A stretch of DNA of 64,000 nt, taken from positions 7,185,881 through 7,249,880 of the forward strand of contig CM071597.1 of assembly GCA_036435485.1 (NCBI GenBank), in the 5' to 3' direction. The stretch's first letter is position 1; the number at the start of each line of letters is the position of its first letter. A model generated the notes under the pieces. That model had not been told where the DNA came from. It worked only from the letters and a program-made list of their open reading frames with translations, and did no database searches. Source of the DNA: Saposhnikovia divaricata (Eukaryota > Streptophyta > Magnoliopsida > Apiales > Apiaceae). Below are positions 23,801 to 33,573 of the stretch, piece after piece. The position numbers were made by a program, and so were the translations under genes.

Positions 23801-24265
23801 AGCGTTTTGGCTCACTTGCTTGCTAATTCTGTTTCCTCAGCTAAGCCAGGAGATGTCTAGAAGAAGTGGCCCGTCGGGTTGGGGTAGTCACCGAGGCAGT
23901 CAGAGGGTCGAGGCGGTTGGTTGGGTAGTGACACATACCTTGGTTTATATTATATCTGTATTTGTAGTCAGATTATCATATTTAATGGGTTGTATATTAT
24001 TTAATTCAGTTCTGGGTTGTAATAGCTATTGATAGTTGTTTCATACAGTGACCTGTGTGCGGTCTGGGTTGTTATGGTTTTATTTTCCTTGTGGTTTAGT
24101 ATATCTTGTTCATGTGGACTGTTTTAGTTATACTTAGTTGCTTGAGCAGGTGATTAGTCCGGTTTATGATTACATCATGCCGAAATTTCTAAAATTTCTC
24201 CTATATTAATGTTTAATTGAATATAAGAGCTTATAATATTATTGTTGGCTAGTGAGGGTGTTACA
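20834..24265 (+). mobile_element. 5' LTR of Tekay-1
   Basis: Begins TATAACGCC and ends GGGTGTTACA, so the outer dinucleotides are TA...CA rather than TG...CA. GT-rich tracts lie at 21690-22060. TATA-like boxes are at 22302 and inside the small hairpin at 22533-22547. Reading frames in it are shared with the other LTR and look incidental. Confidence 0.95.
22271..22308 (+). promoter_or_regulatory. Inverted repeat abutting a TATA box in the LTR
   Basis: CCCTCGAC (22271-22278) and GTCGAGGG (22294-22301) form a perfect 8-bp stem, immediately followed by TATAAAA at 22302. The same arrangement is at about 31580-31617 in the 3' LTR. It is a plausible core promoter; the actual transcription start is not known from sequence. 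Confidence 0.5.
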
Positions 24266-24268
24266 AGT

Positions 24269-24280
24269 TGGTATCAGAGC
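24269..24280 (+). promoter_or_regulatory. Primer binding site of Tekay-1 (initiator tRNA-Met)
   Basis: TGGTATCAGAGC, complementary to the 3' end of plant initiator tRNA-Met, starts 3 nt after the 5' LTR. It primes minus-strand DNA synthesis. Confidence 0.95.
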
Positions 24281-24485
24281 CACAGGTCACAGTCACTGAA
24301 ACAATTAGGTGGGGAGTCGGGGTAGAGTTATAAGGAAGGTTAGGATTGTTTCGTGAGAGATAGGAAGTCTAATTATATATATATATATATGTATACTTCA
24401 GGCACCTGCTTCTGGTTCCGATTCAGATCCGGACGAGGATCCGGAAGGTGGGGCTCCTGTACCGCAGCAGATTTCCCCGGGGGTT

Positions 24486-24866
24486 ATGCAGCCGTTCGTA
24501 GGATCGCAGGGCTCGGTGAATGGGCCAGCATACCAGTATACTCCTCAGCCTGTACCATACCATGTGTACGAGCGAGTGGCCCGAGAGAGGGACTATCTCT
24601 TAGGGCAGATGGCAGAGTGGAGGGCTATGAGGGCTGGGGAGGATGAGCGGGCTAGAGATAGAGATAGAGCGGTGGCTGAGCTGGAGGATGTCCGGAGGCG
24701 AGTACGAGCTCTTAGACGTGTTGTCATTAGGCGGGGACGGATGAGATCCCGAGATGAGCCGGCATTTGTGACACAGCAGGTGACCCTAGGTCTGGTGACG
24801 GCAGAGCTGGAGAGCATTTTGGGATCAGCTTGGCGGGGAGAGTCGGATGACGATGATGACCAGTGA
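24486..24866 (+). CDS. Leader ORF of Tekay-1 (126 aa)
   Basis: This frame lies between the primer site and gag. The protein has a Pro/Tyr-rich start (GPAYQYTPQPVPYHVY), a strongly charged region rich in Arg, Glu and Asp (residues about 30-85, likely helical or coiled-coil) and an acidic end (GESDDDDDQ). The frame is also open back to 24402, directly after an acceptor-like TATACTTCAG. Tekay-2 has a different ORF at the same place behind an equivalent TTATTCAG. No known domain is recognised. It could encode an accessory protein or be a spliced-out leader. Whether it is translated cannot be told from sequence. Confidence 0.45.
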   Translation: MQPFVGSQGSVNGPAYQYTPQPVPYHVYERVARERDYLLGQMAEWRAMRAGEDERARDRDRAVAELEDVRRRVRALRRVVIRRGRMRSRDEPAFVTQQVTLGLVTAELESILGSAWRGESDDDDDQ

Positions 24867-25436
24867 GGATTAGGGTAGTATGATGATGTGGTATTTAGCG
24901 GCATGTTATGGCAGTAGTAGTACGTCAGGATTCGCAGTGCGACCAGTTTTGTTGTATATATCTGTTGTACTGTGACTAGATGCTAGCAGTCTCCTCTTTT
25001 AGCATTATGTTGTACCCTTATCGAAGCGTTGTTCTTACGCTTGTATCTGATCTATCTATATATATCATTATCACTTTCGCAGAACTGTGTTAAATTTCCT
25101 TATACTGTCATTTACTTAAGCATCTTATTTACTGCTCGTTTTATATTTACCTTCAGCATCATTTCCTTCTAGCATTGTTTTTACTTTCGATACCATGTTG
25201 ACCTTAGCATTATGACTATTGTTTCTTTATAGCACTTGTTGAACGTTTGTGAATACCTTGTGTAACCTTGGATTAATATCCTATTGCACCCTGTGAATCA
25301 ATTGTTGACCGGAATATTGGTTGGAGACCTCAAATTCCTTTTCAGTAATATATGCATTGTTTGTTTAGGTTGGATCATTTTGAGCTATTATTTTCTGAAC
25401 CTGAATCTAATATAATTGTTCATTGATTTCAGAAGT
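24867..25436 (+). other. Untranslated leader between leader ORF and gag
   Basis: AT-rich, with no long frame. The last bases before the gag ATG read TTCATTGATTTCAG then AAGT, a good 3' splice-site look-alike. Confidence 0.5.
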
Positions 25437-28400
25437 ATGCCACCCAAAAAGAAGAAACAAAATACCCGAACCACCGATCAGGGCGAACAGGCTAATCCAC
25501 CCCCTGTTGGTCAGATGGACCCTGCCTTAGCACAAATATTACAAACTCTTGTTCAACAGACTGCTACTCTGGCACAGCAACAGCAGCAATTACAGCAGCA
25601 ATTGTTGGCACAACAGCAACAACAGCAACAACAGCAACAACAGCAACAACAGCAACAACAGCAACAACAGCAACAGCAGCAGCAGCAGCAGCAGCCACCT
25701 ATTCCTCCGGTGGTTACTTTTAAATCTTTCCAGGCAGTAAAACCTCCTGAGTTTAAAGGGACAGCGGACCCGGTGGAGGCGAGGTCTTGGTTAAAAGAGA
25801 TGGAAAAAGCCATTGCACTGGTGGGGGTCCCAGCGGACAAACAAACTGAATATGTAAGTTATTTCTTGAAGAATGAAGCTACTTACTGGTGGGAGTCAGT
25901 GAAGATGTTGGAAGCTACTGAGGTGATTCCTTGGGAGAGGTTCACAGAGCTATTTTTGGAAAAGTATTTCCCCGACTATATGAAAGACCAGATGGAGATG
26001 AAGTTTTTGGAGCTGAAACAAGGGAAAATGTCGGTGACAGAATATGAAACCAAGTTTACGGAACTAGCTAGGTTTGCTCCGGCCTATGTGGATACGGAAA
26101 GGAAGAAGGCTAAGAGGTTTCAACAAGGATTGAAACCGTGGATTCGTACTAAACTAGCAGTTTTGGAGTTGGAGACTTATGCAGCAGTGGTGCAAAAGGC
26201 CATGATAGCTGAAGGGGAAAGCGAATTATACTTCAAGGAAAAAGAAGGAAAGAAAAGGAAGGCTGGGTCAATGGGGGAACGACAAGAGCAAGGCAGTTCT
26301 CATAATGTGCCAAATAAAAAGCCAGGATTCCAGCCAGGAAAGTATGGGAACCCTAAGAAGCCGGGATCAGGGAATGGGGGCCAAGGAAATAGAATTCAAG
26401 ATGCGAGTCAACAGAAATTGGTTAGGCCACCCTTGGCAGAATGCAAGATTTGTGGGAAAAGGCATCCTGGAGTGTGTACAAAGCTGGAGGTGACGTGTTT
26501 CAAATGTAATCAAAAAGGTCATTATGCTCGGGAATGCAAGGCAGGAATTGTGTGTCACCGTTGTGGGAAGCCAGGGCATATTATGAAAGACTGTAAAGTA
26601 CCTGTAGTGAAACCTCCAGTTCTGGCTAATCCAATACTGCAAGCAATTGAAGCACCACCCCCAACATCAAGTATCAGACCAGTGGCGAGGACTTTCAACA
26701 TGACTCTGAACGAAGCTATTAAGAATTCGGATGTGGTAGCAGGTACGCTCCCTGTAAATTCTGTTCAAGCTAAAGTGTTAATTGATTCCGGAGCTACGAA
26801 ATCCTTTATATCCAAAGAATTTGTTCAAAAGTTAAATTGTGAGGTATGCATGTTACGTGAAGCTATAGTCATAGAAATAGCTAACTTAGAACGAATTCCG
26901 GTTACCCAAGTGTGTCCTCGTTGCAAGATTGATATTTCAGGGCATTGTTTCTACGCTAATTTGATACCATTTCAGTTAGGTGAATTTGATGTTATCTTAG
27001 GAATGGATTGGTTAACAGAAAATAATGCCCAAATTGATTGTAAGAATAAGAAGGTGATCCTTAAACCCTCTGATAATGTAGAGGTTACCTTTAGGGGTCA
27101 GAGGCAAAATAGGAGATTTTTAACGATCGTTCAAACAAAGAGGTTGTTGAGGCAAGGATGCGAGGGCTATATGGTTTATGTCATGGACACTAGTCAAGAG
27201 GTGCCTAAAATAGAGGAAATTCCAGTGGTGAATGAATTTCTTGATGTTTTTCCGGATGAACTTCCCGGATTACCTCCGGATAGAGAAATAGAATTTACCA
27301 TTGATTTAGCCCCAGGAACTGAACCAGTATCAAAGGCTCCTTATCGAATGGCACCTGTAGAGATGAAGGAATTGGCAGTTCAATTGCAAGATCTTCTGGA
27401 GAAAGGTATTATTAGACCTAGTGTATCGCCGTGGGGAGCTCCGGTATTATTTGTAAAGAAGAAGGATGGAAGTATGAGACTGTGTATCGATTATCGGGAA
27501 TTAAATAAGTTGACCATCAAGAATAAATACCCTTTGCCGAGAATTGACGATTTATTTGATCAATTAAAAGGAGCAACTTGTTTCTCGAAGATTGATTTGC
27601 GGTCAGGATATTTTCAATTAAAGATTAGGCCGGAAGACGTTCCAAAAACAGCGTTTCGGACTAGGTATGGGCACTACGAGTTCTTAGTGATGGCCTTTGG
27701 GTTAACTAATGCCCCAGCAGCGTTCATGGACTTAATGAATAGAGTCTTCAAGAAGTATTTGGATAAGTTTGTGATTGTGTTTATAGATGATATTCTGATA
27801 TACTCGAAGACCGAAGAAGAGCATGCAGGGCATTTGAGAATAGCCTTAGAAACGTTGAGGAAAGAGAAATTGTATGCAAAATTTTCCAAATGTGAGTTTT
27901 GGCTGAAAGAAGTGCAGTTTTTAGGGCATGTCATCAGCAGTGAAGGGATTAAGGTGGATCCTGCTAAAATTGAAGCCGTGATGAATTGGGATCGACCTAA
28001 AACACCCACAGAGGTTCGAAGTTTCTTAGGATTGGCGGGATACTATCGAAGATTTGTTCAAGACTTTGCGAAGATAGCCACCCCACTAACAAAGTTGACA
28101 AGGAAGAATGAAAAGTTTGTGTGGAATGAGAAGTGTGAAGAAAGTTTCCAGGAATTGAAGAAGAGATTGGTGACTGCACCTGTATTGACACTTCCAGATG
28201 AAAAGGGAAATTTTGTGATCTACAGTGATGCATCTCACAAAGGTTTGGGATGTGTACTCATGCAGCACGGTAAGGTAATTGCTTATGCTTCGAGACAATT
28301 GAAACCTCACGAACAGAAATATCCTACTCATGACTTAGAATTAGCCGCGATTGTTTTCGCCTTGAAGATTTGGAGACATTATCTGTATGGGGAAAAGTGT

Positions 28401-30101
28401 GAAATTTACACGGACCACAAGAGTTTAAAATATATTTTCACCCAGAAGGAGTTAAATATGAGACAGAGAAGATGGTTGGAATTACTCAAGGATTATGATT
28501 GTACCATCAACTATCATCCTGGGAAGGCGAACGTGGTGGCGGACGCTTTAAGTAGGAAGGAGAAAATCAGTATGTTGACAATGCCTGAGGAATTATACAA
28601 AGAGTTTGAAAGATTGGAGATAGAGGTGTGTATGCCTGCAAGTAGTACAGATACGGTGTACACTATGACGTTTCAGCCAGAATTATTAGAAAAGATTCGC
28701 AGATGCCAGGAGGAAGTCATGAGCGGAGATGTGAACAAGTTAACAGGTGAGGAAATATGCACACAGGTAGATGACAAGGGGATATTAAGATTTTCTTCAC
28801 GTATTTGGATACCCAATGTGACAGAGTTGAAGAATGGAATCCTACAGGAAGCCCACAGTTCGAAATATTCAATTCATCCAGGAAGTACGAAAATGTATCG
28901 AGATTTGAAAAGAAACTTCTGGTGGCCGGATATGAAAAGAGATATTGCTGAATGGGTAAGTAAATGTTTGACCTGTCAGAAAGTAAAAGCAGAACATCAA
29001 AGGCCAAGTGGGATGCTACAACCATTAGAGATTCCCGAGTGGAAATGGGAACATATTGCAATGGACTTTGTGGTTGGATTGCCAAGGACGAGAGCTAATC
29101 ATGATGCTATCTGGGTAATTGTTGATCGATTAACGAAATCTGCACACTTTCTTCCGATAAATGAAAGGTTTTCATTAGACAAATTAGTTCATCTATACAT
29201 AAAAGAAATTGTGGTGCGACACGGAGTACCAGTATCAATAGTCTCAGATCGAGATCCAAGATTTAATTCAAGATTCTGGAGAAGTTTTCAAGAATGTTTG
29301 GGCACCGAATTAAAGATGAGTACTGCATACCATCCTCAAACTGATGGCCAGAGTGAAAGAACAATTCAAACAATTGAAGATATGCTCCGAGTTTGTGCAT
29401 TGGATTTTGCAGGAAGTTGGGATGAACACTTGCCGTTAGTGGAATTTTCATACAACAATAGCTTTCATGCTAGTATCGGTATGCCACCATATGAAGCGTT
29501 ATATGGACGAAAGTGTCGATCTCCAGTATACTGGGAAGAAGTTGGCGAGCGAAAGATACTCGGACCTGAGTTGGTGCAGCAAACCAAGGAAATAGTTCAA
29601 CTTATTCAGAAACGGTTAGTGACAGCTCAGAACCGACAGAAGAAGTATGCTGATTTGGCCAGAAAGAATATGGAATTTGAAGAAGGAGAGCAAGTACTGT
29701 TGAAAGTATCTCCGTGGAAAGGATTAGTAAGATTTGGCAAGAAAGGAAAGTTAAGTCCAAGATTTGTGGGGCCTTTCGAGGTATTGAAGAAAGTCGGGAA
29801 AGTCGCCTACGAGCTAGCTTTACCGCCTCATATGCAACATATCCATAACGTGTTCCATGTATCTATGCTTAAGAAGTACCATCTGGATTCTAAACATGTC
29901 ATTGAATACGAGCCGATAGAGATTCAGCCAGATTTGTCTTATGTGGAGCAGCCTATCAAGATACTAGATCGGAAAGAAAAGGTTTTGAGGAATAAAACAA
30001 TTCCTATAGTGAGAGTTTTGTGGAGGAACCCCAAGGTGGAAGAATCAACTTGGGAGTTGGAAAGCGATATGCTGGAAAAGTATCCTCAATTATTCTCTTA
30101 G
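25437..30101 (+). CDS. Gag-Pol polyprotein of Tekay-1 (about 1554 aa), intact
   Basis: The start is ATG at 25437 (MPPKKKKQN); the frame is open only a few codons further upstream without ATG. Order: basic N-terminus, polyglutamine tract (about residues 58-86), retrotransposon Gag domain (about 95-280, with the WWESVK motif), three Cys/His motifs at 26440-26595 including CFKCNQKGHYAREC and CHRCGKPGHIMKDC, aspartic protease (LIDSGA, about residue 448), reverse transcriptase with FIDD (about 781), RNase H (YSDAS, about 927), and integrase with a C-terminal CLTC zinc pair and D-D-E residues in MDF, SDRD and SERT contexts (29060-29360). A GPF module (about 29770) and a chromodomain-like tail (VRVLWRNPKVEESTWELE) follow. 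No stop or frameshift is present. Gag and Pol are in one frame, as usual for this lineage. Confidence 0.97.
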   Translation: MPPKKKKQNTRTTDQGEQANPPPVGQMDPALAQILQTLVQQTATLAQQQQQLQQQLLAQQQQQQQQQQQQQQQQQQQQQQQQQQQQPPIPPVVTFKSFQAVKPPEFKGTADPVEARSWLKEMEKAIALVGVPADKQTEYVSYFLKNEATYWWESVKMLEATEVIPWERFTELFLEKYFPDYMKDQMEMKFLELKQGKMSVTEYETKFTELARFAPAYVDTERKKAKRFQQGLKPWIRTKLAVLELETYAAVVQKAMIAEGESELYFKEKEGKKRKAGSMGERQEQGSSHNVPNKKPGFQPGKYGNPKKPGSGNGGQGNRIQDASQQKLVRPPLAECKICGKRHPGVCTKLEVTCFKCNQKGHYARECKAGIVCHRCGKPGHIMKDCKVPVVKPPVLANPILQAIEAPPPTSSIRPVARTFNMTLNEAIKNSDVVAGTLPVNSVQAKVLIDSGATKSFISKEFVQKLNCEVCMLREAIVIEIANLERIPVTQVCPRCKIDISGHCFYANLIPFQLGEFDVILGMDWLTENNAQIDCKNKKVILKPSDNVEVTFRGQRQNRRFLTIVQTKRLLRQGCEGYMVYVMDTSQEVPKIEEIPVVNEFLDVFPDELPGLPPDREIEFTIDLAPGTEPVSKAPYRMAPVEMKELAVQLQDLLEKGIIRPSVSPWGAPVLFVKKKDGSMRLCIDYRELNKLTIKNKYPLPRIDDLFDQLKGATCFSKIDLRSGYFQLKIRPEDVPKTAFRTRYGHYEFLVMAFGLTNAPAAFMDLMNRVFKKYLDKFVIVFIDDILIYSKTEEEHAGHLRIALETLRKEKLYAKFSKCEFWLKEVQFLGHVISSEGIKVDPAKIEAVMNWDRPKTPTEVRSFLGLAGYYRRFVQDFAKIATPLTKLTRKNEKFVWNEKCEESFQELKKRLVTAPVLTLPDEKGNFVIYSDASHKGLGCVLMQHGKVIAYASRQLKPHEQKYPTHDLELAAIVFALKIWRHYLYGEKCEIYTDHKSLKYIFTQKELNMRQRRWLELLKDYDCTINYHPGKANVVADALSRKEKISMLTMPEELYKEFERLEIEVCMPASSTDTVYTMTFQPELLEKIRRCQEEVMSGDVNKLTGEEICTQVDDKGILRFSSRIWIPNVTELKNGILQEAHSSKYSIHPGSTKMYRDLKRNFWWPDMKRDIAEWVSKCLTCQKVKAEHQRPSGMLQPLEIPEWKWEHIAMDFVVGLPRTRANHDAIWVIVDRLTKSAHFLPINERFSLDKLVHLYIKEIVVRHGVPVSIVSDRDPRFNSRFWRSFQECLGTELKMSTAYHPQTDGQSERTIQTIEDMLRVCALDFAGSWDEHLPLVEFSYNNSFHASIGMPPYEALYGRKCRSPVYWEEVGERKILGPELVQQTKEIVQLIQKRLVTAQNRQKKYADLARKNMEFEEGEQVLLKVSPWKGLVRFGKKGKLSPRFVGPFEVLKKVGKVAYELALPPHMQHIHNVFHVSMLKKYHLDSKHVIEYEPIEIQPDLSYVEQPIKILDRKEKVLRNKTIPIVRVLWRNPKVEESTWELESDMLEKYPQLFS
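25577..25694 (+). repeat. CAA/CAG polyglutamine tract in Gag
   Basis: A near-pure CAR codon array, mostly CAACAACAG-type trinucleotide pairs and ending in pure CAG, encodes about 30 glutamines after two shorter Q runs. The antisense frame would be poly-Cys and is an artefact. Tekay-2 has only short Q clusters here. Confidence 0.95.
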
Positions 30102-30105
30102 GTGA

Positions 30106-30141
30106 GATTCTGGGGACAGAATCCTTTTAAGGGGGGAAGGT
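30106..30141 (+). promoter_or_regulatory. Post-stop hairpin and polypurine tract of Tekay-1
   Basis: GATTCTG-GGGA-CAGAATC (30106-30123) is a perfect 7-bp stem with a 4-nt loop, 4 nt after the stop codon. It is followed by TTTTAAGGGGGGAAGG, the polypurine tract that primes plus-strand DNA, and then the 3' LTR. The same arrangement is conserved in Tekay-2. Confidence 0.8.
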
Positions 30142-33100
30142 TATAACGCCTTAGAAATTTCAGAATATTTTAATTACTGAAACTATTTATTTTATATTCA
30201 GTGTGAATTATGTGGCGTATATAATTGTTGTGGAGGTGATGTGTCTGTGGAATAATATTTGGAGGTCAGATAGATATTTTATATGTGTTATGTAAGCCCG
30301 ACTATTTTAATTATATTTTTGGGATTTATTTCTTATTTAATTGCGTTATATTTACCTTCTGTGAATTTTATTAAATCTTCGGGATTAGCAGAAATCCTGA
30401 AATCTTCTTCATTATTAACTTTATTAGTTTATATGACTTTTAAAAATATTTGGTGAATTATTTCTGGGTTTCAAGGATTTTAAAATGATTTTACGAATTA
30501 TTTTCCAATTTAAGGATTTAATCTTGTAAAATCCGTATTTAATTCGTTTTTGATCCTAAAAATATTTTAAAAATATGTGGGTGATCGTAATTTCACATTC
30601 TTCATTTTTTAAATTTTTAAATTTAATATTTCACCCATTTTGTATTTAATTGTGATTTTAAGGTTTATTTTAGTAATTTTTTTTTAGTAAAGTAAAATCC
30701 TAAAGAAATCTATTTTTCATTTTCCCCCAAATCTTGTTTCTTTAAAACCCTAATTGGACATTCCAGAACCAACAACTAAAAAGCATCGGTCTCTTGTTCT
30801 GCTCTCTCTCAACATAGCTCGACCCTTCTCCCTTTCTCTTGATCAATCTCAATTCTCTCCCTTCTTTCTCTAATTTCCTATTTTTCCTTAATTTTGGTAA
30901 GCATCGGTTCTTGGTCTCATTTCCTTTGCTGCAATCCCTTCGACCCCTCTATTTTTTTCCCCTGAGGTCCTCTGTTTTCTCTCATGCGAACAGCGGACTG
31001 TGTGTGTGGGTTCAGTGGTGGTGTTGGTGTTGTAAAGCATCGAGTGGCGTGTGTGGGTAATTCCCGTGTGCTGGATATGTGTATACAGCTTGTGTGGTTC
31101 GGTTGTGGGTGTCTTCCTCTTTCCCTCTCCCCTATCTTTGCCACCGATGTTGTGGTGTGTGTGTTATTGTAAACTGCTATGTGTGAGTGTGTGTGTGGTC
31201 TAGTGTGTGTCGAGTTGTGTGTGTATGTAGAGCCGAGCTCCTGTGATTAGTATGGGGTTGTGTTATATTGTTGCGTGAGTGAGGGTGTGTGTGTAAACCA
31301 TGTGTGTGAGTTAAGTAATGTAAGAGTGTTGGTTTGATTGTGTTGCTGTGTGGGTGTGGCCGAATGGCCGTGTATTGTGCTTGGTATATTCGTGGTTTTT
31401 CTGTGAGGCAAAGAACATGGAGTCCTCTTTTGTTCGATTATTGTGGTTCCAAAATTCTGGAATTCTTGTGAATATTTATTTGATTATCTTCGTGAAATTA
31501 ATTGTTTCATATTCGAATAAATAGTAAGTGTAGAATTCCGAGTTGGAAACCCTAATTTGGGCACCCTCGGGATTTTGCCCCCTCGACGATGATTTTATTT
31601 GAGTCGAGGGTATAAAATGGCGATGATGATTATTTTCTGAGCCAAAAATTATTTAATAATTAATATTTGTTATTTATCTAATAAACTGTAATTTTATTAT
31701 CGAGTTGTTATTAATTGTTTAAATTGTATTGGATTATAAATCTGTGAGTTGGAATGTGACTTGGGATTGGATAATAAATGTGGATTTAATTGGTAATTGA
31801 TATTTGTGTTGGTTGTGTCGGCTGTATCCCGACTGGCAGTCCCCCGTATAAAGGGGATGCCGTCAAAATTTTTCTAAAATAATAAAATCATTTCTTGATG
31901 ATGAGTATGTATAATTATTTAACTTGTACGAGTTGTGAGTCGGGCTTCATATTTTAAAGTCTATATAGTATGTGCTTATGTGGCTATGTGATTAAATACT
32001 TTTGTCTGTAGTTTATGTATTGATATTATATGATTAAATAAACGTAAATTAGGGAACTATTCGCTGGGGTAGACTAAGTGGAATGTTTATATTGATTAGC
32101 GAGTATTGAACAGGATTCTGAAATAGTGTTATATTGTGTGTAGATTCCGTGGATAAAGGAAAGGCTAAAGCTGAGGACGTAAAGACGCTTCGGATTCTGT
32201 GATATTCTATTTAAGGCAAGTAAATTGCTTCAATTACCTTTCAAATGAGTTATGATTATAAAAGTCTGATTCATATGCTTATTTAAATTATTCTGGCTAT
32301 AATTGTTCTGTTAATTTCCCGAAAATTGCGAATACTTAATTGTTATGTCCCAAAATTGATTCCACTGAGTTGTTGATGCTATTAATGAATTGATTTACAT
32401 CCATATTCCTTGCAAGTGTATTATTCCACTCCTCTTTCAAGTATACCACTTCACTTATATTTCCAGCGAATTATGACTATCATAACTTGATTCTTATGCA
32501 TTCGATTTATTCTTGATATAACTGCTCTGATAATTTCCATTAATTTTGAATATTCCATTTTTATACCTCAAGTTGATTATATCATTTCGTTGATCCTTTT
32601 AGTAGCTTGACTTAAATCAATACCCCTGTTTGTCATATCGAACTTGTCGATATTTAATTCAGAGATTACCTGACCTTGTTCTATTTGGTGAGATTTGAGA
32701 TGTTAACCTGGAACGAAAGTGTCCAGGGTGTTTGGCAGTTGAGGTGGTCGATTGTTCCGACACCTGATGTCTAGTTATAGGATTGGACTGTTTGTTTTTT
32801 TTAAAATGTGGACCGTAAGGGTCGGACCAGATTCGTGGTCAGAAATTATTAAGGCCAATGTGTGCCGTGGATCCATTAAGGACATTGCTGTGTGCGTTTG
32901 TCCGGGGTTAGTGCGTGACTGATCAGCAGCCTAACCTTATAATTGTTTTTATTTATAAAATGCATGATAGTCCAATCCGATTCTATTCTATGATTCAGAT
33001 ATAAGATGAACCTTTAATTGAGATATATATTGTTGAATTGTTAATTCTTGAAAATCTTGCAAACATATCAGTTGTTGATGTTTTAGTTTCATACATATAT

Positions 33101-33573
33101 ACTTGCTGAGCGTTTTGGCTCACTTGCTTGCTAATTCTGTTTCCTCAGCTAAGCCAGGAGATGTCTAGAAGAAGTGGCCCGTCGGGTTGGGGTAGTCACC
33201 GAGGCAGTCAGAGGGTCGAGGCGGTTGGTTGGGTAGTGACACATACCTTGGTTTATATTATATCTGTATTTGTAGTCAGATTATCATATTTAATGGGTTG
33301 TATATTATTTAATTCAGTTCTGGGTTGTAATAGCTATTGATAGTTGTTTCATACAGTGACCTGTGTGCGGTCTGGGTTGTTATGGTTTTATTTTCCTTGT
33401 GGTTTAGTATATCTTGTTCATGTGGACTGTTTTAGTTATACTTAGTTGCTTGAGCAGGTGATTAGTCCGGTTTATGATTACATCATGCCGAAATTTCTAA
33501 AATTTCTCCTATATTAATGTTTAATTGAATATAAGAGCTTATAATATTATTGTTGGCTAGTGAGGGTGTTACA
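30142..33573 (+). mobile_element. 3' LTR of Tekay-1
   Basis: Essentially identical to 20834-24265 over 3432 bp, with one substitution and two single-base homopolymer differences seen by eye. It is followed by the right CAATA target copy. Confidence 0.95.

Larger units (their letters stand above)
20834..33573 (+). mobile_element. Tekay-1: complete Ty3/gypsy chromovirus (Tekay/Del type), very young
   Basis: 12,740 bp bounded by the duplication CAATA (20829-20833, 33574-33578). LTRs are 3432 bp each. I saw one substitution (GTAGACC at 23130-23136 against GTATACC at about 32443) and two homopolymer length differences by eye. It has an iMet-tRNA primer site, a leader ORF, a single-frame gag-pol, a conserved hairpin and a polypurine tract. 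Long LTRs and a C-terminal chromodomain-like tail place it in the Tekay/Del lineage. All parts needed for autonomous transposition appear present. Confidence 0.95.

Noticed and set aside
25553..25840. Antisense frame with a long poly-cysteine run
   Set aside because: It is simply the reverse complement of the CAG/CAA polyglutamine codons of gag.
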